A DNA stretch of 5,171 nucleotides from RUG11551 sp045546875 (lineage in GTDB: Bacteria; Planctomycetota; Planctomycetia; Pirellulales; Thermoguttaceae). Position 1 is the stretch's first letter. Each line of letters starts with the position of its first letter. Below the pieces are notes generated by a model. It ran no database searches. It was not told where the DNA came from and saw only the letters and a list, made by a program, of their open reading frames with translations. The stretch is from the NCBI GenBank assembly GCA_045546875.1, contig JAZQDP010000311.1:1-5171 (forward strand). The letters are read 5' to 3'. Position numbers and translations under genes: made by a program. Of this stretch, positions 1-5,171 are shown one piece after another.

Positions 1-2907
1 GCCCCCTCGGCTCCGTTGTACAGTTCAACGTTTACCGTGAACTACGATCCGGGGCGCGGTCTGCTCTATTTAGGCTGTTTAATGATTTGTGCAGGAATTG
101 GCGCCCTGTATTATCTGACGCCTCCGAAAGAGAAAAAGGTAGAATCCAATCCAGAAACAGAAATGAAAAAAGACCCAGAAACGCCGGCGTCCGAATCTGC
201 CAGCGTTACAGAAAAACCTGTGAAGTCTGCAACCGTTGCAGGGCTTCTTTTGGCAATTGCGCTTTCGACGTTCGCCTCGTCAACGGCTTTTGCGGACGAT
301 GACTTTTCCTCTTTGGCAACGCTGCCAGTACTGGATTCCGGTCGAGTTGGACCACTTTCCAGCGCGGCTATCGAGGCTGTCAAGACGATTTGCGGGAACG
401 CGTCCCCTTCGTTTACGCTGGATTCGGCGCAGCTTACCGGAGATCTGTCGGCAGAATCTGCGGCTCGAATCACCCGGTATTTCTCTCATAACAAAATGAC
501 AAAGAAGTTTTCCGCTCTGGAATTGTATATGCTTTGGCAATTGGAGCCGGAGGTTTGGGAACACATCCCCTTTGTAGAATGCAAGAACCCGGATTTACGG
601 CGTATGCTGGGCGTTCCGCTGGTTGACAGTTCCGGCAAGGCGTTGAAATACGTCTCGCCCAGACAGGCGGCGGCGTCCTCCATTTTGCCGGAATTCCGGT
701 ACAACGTGGAACTGCAAATTCAAGCCGAACAGCGCGCCGGCGTGCAGCATCAGCAGTCAAAGCTGGAAAAGTCGGTTGTTAAACTCTTTGACGCAATCGA
801 ACTGTACCGAAAAATCACGTTCTATCCTCCCGCATCGCAGAATCCGCGCATGTCGGCGGGAACGATTGTGGCTCGGGTGATTCAGGATCAGCTAATGAAC
901 TGGGGAACTCCGCTTCAAAACGCGCTGGCGTCGTCTAAAGACGAGTCCATCGCTCAGATTCCGAAAACCCTTTCCCAGTACGGGGAAGCGATGCGAATGA
1001 TTTTCATCGCGGACGAAAGCGATCAGCGGGTGCAAAGAATGGATCGTTCGCTCGGAACGATTGTTCATTTGCTCGACCTGTACGTTACGAACATTGACAA
1101 GGCGGTAGCTGAACTGAAAAAAGAGGATTCAAACGCCTCGTTAATCGAATCGTTACAAAAGACGAAAAACGATTTGGCGTTGATTCGGTATCGGCTTTAT
1201 GACGAAGGCGGGACGCCGGGGCTGGTTCCCTCTCTCAACCCGGACGCCATCGATTTATGGAGAACGCCAGAAGACCGGTTGCCGGTTTGGCTCCCTGTTA
1301 CCGTCTTGCTTTACGGAGACAAAACCATTCTTGCCGGCTATCCGGAAGCAAAAATCGAATCGTTGCGCCAGGCGTGGGATAACGCCGCCAAGGCGGTTAG
1401 CGCCAATAACGCCAAAGATTTGAGAAGCGCTTTGGATCAGTTCCGGTCAACGTTAAAAGACTTGAGCCGGTCGGCGGATTCCAAACGGGCGTCCTTGCTT
1501 CCGGAAGATCGGTTAGATAAAAAGGTTTTGGAATCGTCCCAATACCCGACATCGGCTCGCGCGATTAGCTTGTTACAGTGGGAGCAGACGTACAACGAAT
1601 CCAATCTTTTTGCCCGGTCGTTGACGTTTTCCGCGTTGGCAACGGCTGCGTGTTTGATCTTGATGTTCGTTCCGTGGCGAAACTGGTTCCTGTACGCCAT
1701 ACCGGTAGTTCTTTTGGCGTGCGCAACGCTCTTTTCCGGCTTTGGGCTGGGGTTGCGCGGGTACATTATGAGCCGCTCTCCGGTGGCAAATATGTTTGAG
1801 ACGATTATGTTTGTCTCGTTCATGTCCGGCGCGCTTGGGTTTATTCTACCTTTGGCGCTGGCGTATCCTCAACAGGTTCGTCAGGCGTGGGACAACACTC
1901 GCGTTCGATTTGACTGCCCGATGAAACGCTACATTCCGTTACAGATTATCCGCTGGATTTTAGCGGCATTCCTGTTTTATATGATGGTTTTCGTTTCTTA
2001 CGGAGCAGGGGAGGGGTACTCAGCCGTGAGCCTTCTGCCTCGTTTGGCGTACGGGGCGACGCTGCCGTGCGTTTCCGACGCGTTTGTCTGGCTATCCTCG
2101 CTGGCGTTGCTGGGAATTGTTGTCGTTTACGTTCCTCGAGTTTTAATCGCCCCGTTGATGGCGTCATGGCGTCGTCATAATTCCGACGGCTCTGACAGCG
2201 TCAAGTCAGAAAAGACGTCTGTTTCGCTCGTTCCGCTGCTGTGCGCTTCGGCGCTGACAACGCTTTTAACGGCGGCGGCTGTTCACGCCCCGATGTTTAA
2301 CGACAGCCTGAAGAACCTTATGCCGATTCTGCGCGACAACTTCTGGCTTGGCGTACACGTGATCAGCATCGTGGGCGGATATTCAACCGCAATGCTGGCG
2401 TGGGCGTTGGGAGCCGCCGCTTTGTGCGCGTTTACCGTTGGAAAATATCAGACCGACGAAACCGGCGCTGTCGTTTCGCCGGCGATTACCACAACGCTGT
2501 CAAAGTTGATGTACCTGTGCATTCCCGCCACCATTTGGCTTTTGGCAATCGGGATTATCCTGGGCGGTTTGTGGGCAGACGTTTCCTGGGGACGCTTTTG
2601 GTCGTGGGATCGAAAAGAGGTTTGGGCTTTAATTTCGATGTTCGTTTACCTGATTTTTGTTCATGCCCGGCATTGGGGCTGGTTTAAACGAAATCGCGAC
2701 ATGACAATGGCGTTAACGTCCGTTTTCGGCGCGCTGGCGATTCTCATGGCGTGGTACGGCGTCAATTACCTTTTGGGCAGCGCGATGCACGGCTACGCTT
2801 CCGGCTCCGGCGGGCTGGTTCCAGCAGTCGCCTTTGCCGGCGCAAACGTTGTTCTGACCGGAATGGCGCTAATTCGTTATTCTGCCGAGACGACGCAAAA
2901 ATCATAA
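1..2907 (+). CDS. ccsA: Cytochrome c biogenesis protein, ResB tail fused to CcsA/ResC (System II haem lyase), 5' partial
   Basis: The reading frame is open from base 1, so the start lies upstream; a TTG at 16 is in frame but falls inside the ResB part and is not a believable start. Numbering residues from base 1 (968 visible): residues 11-39 (FTVNYDPGRG, then a hydrophobic helix) match the end of ResB and its last membrane segment. A charged, probably cytoplasmic linker (40-76) and a signal-like helix (77-93, then AFA98-D99) lead to an extracytoplasmic region of about 440 residues opening with LPVLDSGRVGPL. About eleven membrane helices follow, from residue 541. CcsA hallmarks are SPVANMFET (593-601), H786, the tryptophan-rich WWD segment W863, W867, W869, D870, W875, then H888 and H930. 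In the known family the WWD segment and these three histidines bind haem during export and ligation to apocytochrome CXXCH. The C-terminal identity is secure; the ResB assignment rests on the short visible tail. Confidence 0.93.
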   Translation, partial: APSAPLYSSTFTVNYDPGRGLLYLGCLMICAGIGALYYLTPPKEKKVESNPETEMKKDPETPASESASVTEKPVKSATVAGLLLAIALSTFASSTAFADDDFSSLATLPVLDSGRVGPLSSAAIEAVKTICGNASPSFTLDSAQLTGDLSAESAARITRYFSHNKMTKKFSALELYMLWQLEPEVWEHIPFVECKNPDLRRMLGVPLVDSSGKALKYVSPRQAAASSILPEFRYNVELQIQAEQRAGVQHQQSKLEKSVVKLFDAIELYRKITFYPPASQNPRMSAGTIVARVIQDQLMNWGTPLQNALASSKDESIAQIPKTLSQYGEAMRMIFIADESDQRVQRMDRSLGTIVHLLDLYVTNIDKAVAELKKEDSNASLIESLQKTKNDLALIRYRLYDEGGTPGLVPSLNPDAIDLWRTPEDRLPVWLPVTVLLYGDKTILAGYPEAKIESLRQAWDNAAKAVSANNAKDLRSALDQFRSTLKDLSRSADSKRASLLPEDRLDKKVLESSQYPTSARAISLLQWEQTYNESNLFARSLTFSALATAACLILMFVPWRNWFLYAIPVVLLACATLFSGFGLGLRGYIMSRSPVANMFETIMFVSFMSGALGFILPLALAYPQQVRQAWDNTRVRFDCPMKRYIPLQIIRWILAAFLFYMMVFVSYGAGEGYSAVSLLPRLAYGATLPCVSDAFVWLSSLALLGIVVVYVPRVLIAPLMASWRRHNSDGSDSVKSEKTSVSLVPLLCASALTTLLTAAAVHAPMFNDSLKNLMPILRDNFWLGVHVISIVGGYSTAMLAWALGAAALCAFTVGKYQTDETGAVVSPAITTTLSKLMYLCIPATIWLLAIGIILGGLWADVSWGRFWSWDRKEVWALISMFVYLIFVHARHWGWFKRNRDMTMALTSVFGALAILMAWYGVNYLLGSAMHGYASGSGGLVPAVAFAGANVVLTGMALIRYSAETTQKS

Positions 2908-2914
2908 AACTCCC

Positions 2915-2942
2915 TTGCAAGAATCGGAACTGACGTTATAAT
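2915..2942 (+). promoter_or_regulatory. Probable sigma-70-type promoter for rsmA
   Basis: TTGCAA at 2915-2920 and a perfect TATAAT at 2937-2942 are separated by 16 bases, eight bases downstream of the stop codon of the preceding gene. Transcription would begin near 2949, giving a leader of roughly 30 bases before the rsmA ATG. The -35 box matches TTGACA at four of six positions. No hairpin terminator is visible between the upstream stop and this promoter, so some read-through from the cytochrome c gene is possible. The promoter is predicted from sequence only. Confidence 0.6.
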
Positions 2943-2979
2943 TAACACATAACATTCACCCTTTCATAAAAATAAGAAT

Positions 2980-3945
2980 ATGTCCAAATTTATGCCACAA
3001 AAACCGACAAGCGACACCGGCAGCAGTTCAAATCAAACGCTGGCTTTTTTGCTCCGTCGATTTAAAGAAGTTGGAATTTCCCCTGTCCATCAGCTTGGGC
3101 AGAATTTCCTTATTGACCTCAATATTCAACGTCTGCTCATTCGTCGGGCGGCAATCGACAAAAACGACGTTGTTTTGGAAGTGGGAACAGGAACCGGGTC
3201 GATGAGCGTTCAAATGGCGCCGTTATGCCGAAAGCTCATCACGGTCGAGCTGGACGAAAAACTGTTTGCGCTGTCGCAGGAAGATTTAGGCGATTTGGAG
3301 AATATCGAGCAGCTTAACGTTGACATTCTCAAAAACAAAAACGCCCTTAATCCGGTTGTTTTGGAAGCTATCGAAAAGACGATGGCAGACAACCCCGACT
3401 GTCGGCTCAAACTGGCGGCTAACCTGCCGTACGCGGTTGCAACCCCGATTATTTCCAACTTGATGCGCCCTGGCGTTTTGTCGTGCGGGGCGCCGTACTC
3501 CATGACCGTTACAATTCAAAAGGAAATGGGCGACCGCATTATTGCCGCCCCGGGCAGCAAGGATTTTTGCGCGTTGTCGTTGTGGATGCAGGCGCAGTGC
3601 GACGTCGAAATGACCCGCGTTATTCCGCCGTCGGTCTTCTGGCCCAGACCAAAAGTCTATTCCGCTATCGTACATATTCAAACCAATCCCGACAAACGCA
3701 GCGCCATTCCAGACCTCGAATTTTTCCATCAGTACGCCAAAGCCCTGTTTTTGCACAGAAGAAAATTCCTCCGCAGCGAACTCATTGCCGCGTATAAAGA
3801 TCAGGTCAGCAAATCCGACGTTGACGAAATCATGACGAAACTCGGGTTAGACGGAACCGCCCGCGCGGAAGCCTTGCCGCTGTCGATCCATTTGCAGCTT
3901 TGCGAGGCGATGAGAAGCCATTGCACGACTCCAAAGGAAGCGTAA
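2980..3945 (+). CDS. rsmA: 16S rRNA (adenine(1518)-N(6)/adenine(1519)-N(6))-dimethyltransferase RsmA (KsgA)
   Basis: The 321-residue product is an S-adenosylmethionine-dependent methyltransferase that in its family dimethylates two adjacent adenines in the 3' terminal hairpin of 16S rRNA during late assembly of the small ribosomal subunit. Visible motifs in order: HQLGQNFL (38-44), the SAM-binding glycine loop EVGTGTGS (67-74), E90 in ITVELDE, D115 in NVDIL, the catalytic NLPY (148-151), IQKEMGDR (179-186), the PRPKVYSAIVHI strand (222-233) and the C-terminal HRRKFLR (259-265). Length is slightly above the usual 260-290 because of an N-terminal extension of about 20 residues and a longer segment before NLPY. 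The glycine loop has T70 where many homologues have P. ATG 2980 has no Shine-Dalgarno site before it; ATG 2992 is an alternative start that removes four residues. A predicted promoter lies just upstream and a HAD gene follows after 37 bases. Confidence 0.96.
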   Translation: MSKFMPQKPTSDTGSSSNQTLAFLLRRFKEVGISPVHQLGQNFLIDLNIQRLLIRRAAIDKNDVVLEVGTGTGSMSVQMAPLCRKLITVELDEKLFALSQEDLGDLENIEQLNVDILKNKNALNPVVLEAIEKTMADNPDCRLKLAANLPYAVATPIISNLMRPGVLSCGAPYSMTVTIQKEMGDRIIAAPGSKDFCALSLWMQAQCDVEMTRVIPPSVFWPRPKVYSAIVHIQTNPDKRSAIPDLEFFHQYAKALFLHRRKFLRSELIAAYKDQVSKSDVDEIMTKLGLDGTARAEALPLSIHLQLCEAMRSHCTTPKEA

Positions 3946-3980
3946 CTACTGCCGACTGTCTCTTGCCTACTGCCTTACCT
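3946..3980 (+). repeat. Five degenerate 7-base tandem units filling the rsmA-HAD gap
   Basis: Immediately after the rsmA stop the sequence divides into five 7-base units: CTACTGC (3946), CGACTGT (3953), CTCTTGC (3960), CTACTGC (3967) and CTTACCT (3974). Units 1 and 4 are identical, unit 2 differs from them at two positions, unit 3 at two, and the last is a weak match. The array starts right at the stop codon and ends two bases before the next ATG, where a ribosome binding site would normally lie. On the + strand it is pyrimidine-rich and contains no GGAG-like site. Heptanucleotide tandem repeats are known between genes in cyanobacteria; whether this belongs to a genome-wide family cannot be seen from one copy. 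Confidence 0.5.
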
Positions 3981-3982
3981 TC

Positions 3983-4675
3983 ATGAAAACCTTAGCCCTT
4001 GACGCTGACGACACGCTTTGGGAAAACATTGATTTTTTTCTCAAAGCGCAAACAGGATTGTGCGAACTGCTTAAAGACTACGTCTGTCCGGATGAAGTCG
4101 AGTCAAAGCTGTTTGCGAAGGAATCTCAAAACGTGCCTCTGTACGGGTACGGTACGAAGTCGTTTGTGCTGTCGATGGTTGAGCTGGCAATTGAGCTTGC
4201 GGGCGAACGCCTGCCTAATCAAACCGTATTGAAAATCCATCAGCTTGGGCGCGACATTCTGCAACACCCGGTTCATCTGTTGCCCGGCGTGGAAGAAACC
4301 GTTCCGATTCTGGAGAAAAAATATCGGCTTATCGTTGCCACCAAAGGCGAGATTTTGGAGCAGGAACAGAAACTTGAGCGTTCCGGTTTGAAGCCGTATG
4401 TTCAATTTATGCACGTCATGTCAAACAAACGGGTTGAAGATTACGCTCGATTGCTTGACCTGCTCAACGTTGAACCGAAAGATTTTGTCATGGTCGGCAA
4501 CTCGCTCAAGTCAGACGTTCTCCCGGTTGTCGAACTGGGAGCTACGGGCGTGTATATTCCTCATCATTACACGTGGGAACACGAATGCGTTGCCCCGGAA
4601 CATGCTGAATCGTACAATTATATTCAGCTTGACAGCTTCGGCGATCTTCCAGCCGCGCTTGACAGGTTCCCTTAA
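3983..4675 (+). CDS. HAD-superfamily hydrolase (probable phosphatase), substrate unknown
   Basis: The 230-residue product has the HAD catalytic motifs in order. Motif I is LDADDTLW, with D7 the expected nucleophile and D9 the acid/base. T120 in IVATKG fits motif II, K149 in SNKR fits motif III, and VGNSLKSD (171-178) fits motif IV. A helical stretch between motifs I and II (about residues 15-95) would be a C1-type cap. Members of this superfamily usually hydrolyse phosphate monoesters through an aspartyl-phosphate and need Mg2+; no signal peptide is present, so it should be cytoplasmic. Motif IV carries N173 where many HAD enzymes have an acidic residue; D178 is kept. The ATG at 3983 is chosen because motif I sits six residues in, as is usual, though no Shine-Dalgarno site precedes it. 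The gene starts 37 bases after rsmA and is probably co-transcribed with it. The substrate cannot be read from the sequence. Confidence 0.88.
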   Translation: MKTLALDADDTLWENIDFFLKAQTGLCELLKDYVCPDEVESKLFAKESQNVPLYGYGTKSFVLSMVELAIELAGERLPNQTVLKIHQLGRDILQHPVHLLPGVEETVPILEKKYRLIVATKGEILEQEQKLERSGLKPYVQFMHVMSNKRVEDYARLLDLLNVEPKDFVMVGNSLKSDVLPVVELGATGVYIPHHYTWEHECVAPEHAESYNYIQLDSFGDLPAALDRFP

Positions 4676-4717
4676 CGGACAGCGCCGTATTTAGGAACAA
4701 AATGCAATTTATGTAAC

Positions 4718-4748
4718 ACGTTTCCGTTTATTAATAATAAGGAAGTGT
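4718..4748 (+). other. AT-rich palindrome with weak flanking stem in the intergenic region
   Basis: TTATTAATAA (4728-4737) is a perfect 10-base palindrome. It lies in the loop of a weaker stem in which TTCC (4722-4725) pairs with GGAA (4741-4744), extended by four outer pairs of which two are G-U. The AT-rich core contains AATAAT (4733-4738), which resembles a -10 box, but no convincing -35 box lies 16-18 bases upstream. This could be part of a promoter for the downstream membrane-protein gene or an operator; the sequence alone does not decide. The rest of the 4676-4754 stretch shows nothing else I can name. Confidence 0.2.
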
Positions 4749-4754
4749 AGTAAC

Positions 4755-4806
4755 TGGTTGATGTTCCGGCTCTGATATGCCGGAAAATGCGCTTGACCAA
4801 TTTTTT
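4755..4806 (+). terminator. Stem-loop followed by T6: possible terminator or attenuator in the leader of the last gene
   Basis: A perfect 7-base inverted repeat, TTCCGGC (4764-4770) and GCCGGAA (4779-4785), encloses an 8-base loop. An outer stem of seven pairs, two of them G-U, joins TGGTTGA (4755-4761) to TTGACCA (4793-4799), with an uneven internal loop between the two stems. One base later comes a run of six T (4801-4806). The arrangement resembles an intrinsic terminator, but the GC-rich inner stem is some 15 bases from the T run, which is unusual. It sits directly before the ribosome binding site of the next gene, so it could end the rsmA-HAD transcript, act as a conditional leader, or simply be a folded 5' leader. 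No known riboswitch family is recognised. Confidence 0.35.
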
Positions 4807-4813
4807 AAAGGAG
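4807..4813 (+). promoter_or_regulatory. Strong Shine-Dalgarno site for the last gene
   Basis: AAAGGAG ends eight bases before the ATG at 4822, and this decides the start of that gene. It is the only clear Shine-Dalgarno site at a visible start in the window; rsmA and the HAD gene have none. The first three bases of the motif follow directly on the T run of the upstream stem-loop, so folding in the leader could affect access to this site. Confidence 0.75.
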
Positions 4814-4821
4814 TTTTTTTG

Positions 4822-5171
4822 ATGAGTTTTGAAAATTTAACACAAGACGAACAGAAAAAGTCTAACAAACCGTCTGTTCCGTTGAACGATGTCGCGTTGG
4901 GGGTAACCTATTACTATTGGGCAATTAAATTGATGATCCTGCTGGGCTTGTTTGGATTCATTGGCATTATGGTTTACGCAGTGGCAGCGTCGTCTTCCCC
5001 AGAGTCCAAGCTTTTAGAGGATTACAATACGCTTGGTGGTTTGCTAACAATAATTACCATGGTATTTGTTGCAACGCCAATATACAGAGCAATGTCCTTG
5101 CTTAGTCGAACGCCGTCTCAAATTATTCCCAACGCTAAATCGAAGATTGTCAACTCCTGGGTATTATGGGG
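4822..5171 (+). CDS. Membrane protein of unknown function, 3' partial
   Basis: The frame is open from ATG 4822 to the end of the window (116 complete codons, no stop), with AAAGGAG at the right distance upstream. I do not recognise the family. The N-terminus (residues 1-30) is polar and rich in Q, K, N and S (MSFENLTQDEQKK) and should be cytoplasmic. A first hydrophobic helix spans about 34-56 and a second about 71-92, joined by a short loop containing SSSPESKLLEDY. After the second helix a basic, polar segment (YRAMSLLSRTPSQ, then NAKSK) suggests a cytoplasmic return, so both ends visible here would be inside. There is no signal-peptide cleavage site. GC content of the visible part is about 42% by hand count, lower than the genes upstream. 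Small two-helix membrane proteins are common in planctomycete genomes, but no function can be given. Confidence 0.72.
   Translation, partial: MSFENLTQDEQKKSNKPSVPLNDVALGVTYYYWAIKLMILLGLFGFIGIMVYAVAASSSPESKLLEDYNTLGGLLTIITMVFVATPIYRAMSLLSRTPSQIIPNAKSKIVNSWVLW

Noticed and set aside
16..18. TTG as the start codon of the first gene
   Set aside because: The frame is open to base 1 and the residues around it already match the ResB extracytoplasmic tail; the gene almost certainly begins upstream of the window.
111..473. A 120-residue Ser/Ala-rich open frame on the minus strand
   Set aside because: It is a low-complexity antisense shadow of the linker and signal-like region of the first gene.
1437..1823. 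A 128-residue open frame on the minus strand inside the cytochrome c gene, with a CSHC-like piece
   Set aside because: It overlaps conserved CcsA sequence on the other strand, has no ribosome binding site context, and has only one cysteine pair, so it is not a convincing zinc-binding protein.
3286..3756. A 156-residue open frame on the minus strand inside rsmA
   Set aside because: It lies opposite well-conserved rsmA motifs, its translation shows no recognisable domain, and it is explained by codon bias of the real gene.
3086..4250. An exact 15-base direct repeat, TCCATCAGCTTGGGC, at 3086-3100 and 4236-4250
   Set aside because: Both copies are inside coding sequence in the same frame and encode HQLG; one is the conserved RsmA motif. 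No flanking similarity extends it, so coincidence with shared codon preference is the simplest reading.
4691..4715. TTAGGA and TATGTA as a promoter for the last gene
   Set aside because: The spacing is only 13 bases and both boxes match poorly; not supportable as a sigma-70 promoter.

Overview
The window looks like chromosomal DNA from a bacterium of the planctomycete type. The main reason is the first gene: a fusion of the ResB tail to a CcsA/ResC domain, separated by a very large extracytoplasmic region, with the wording NMFET where most CcsA proteins have NMYES. The RsmA sequence and the near absence of Shine-Dalgarno sites at two of the three visible starts also fit. The phylum assignment is an inference from protein style; no rRNA or other marker is present. 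Base composition is moderate: three 60-base samples from the first and third genes gave 48-57% GC by hand count.

Layout, all on the + strand: (1) bases 1-2907, the 3' part of a large cytochrome c biogenesis (System II) gene whose start lies upstream of the window; (2) a short gap of 72 bases with a good sigma-70-type promoter (TTGCAA, 16 bp, TATAAT); (3) 2980-3945, rsmA/ksgA, the 16S rRNA dimethyladenosine transferase; (4) a 37-base gap filled almost exactly by five degenerate copies of a 7-base unit (consensus CTACTGC); (5) 3983-4675, a HAD-superfamily hydrolase with motif I at its N-terminus; (6) a 146-base intergenic region holding two possible stem-loops, the second followed by six T and then at once by a strong ribosome binding site; (7) 4822 to the end of the window, the start of a small membrane protein of unknown function that runs off the 3' edge.

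How the genes relate: the cytochrome c assembly protein works at the membrane, moving haem out and attaching it to apocytochromes. rsmA and the HAD gene are cytoplasmic, lie close together and are probably co-transcribed from the promoter at 2915-2942. No functional link between haem export and rRNA methylation is implied by the sequence. The last gene has its own leader and strong ribosome binding site and is lower in GC (about 42% over its visible part), so it is probably a separate transcription unit.

I see no CRISPR array, tRNA, rRNA, insertion sequence or defence-type gene cluster. This is mostly ordinary housekeeping DNA. The points worth a second look are the architecture of the cytochrome c protein, the heptad repeat between rsmA and the HAD gene, and the structured leader of the last gene.
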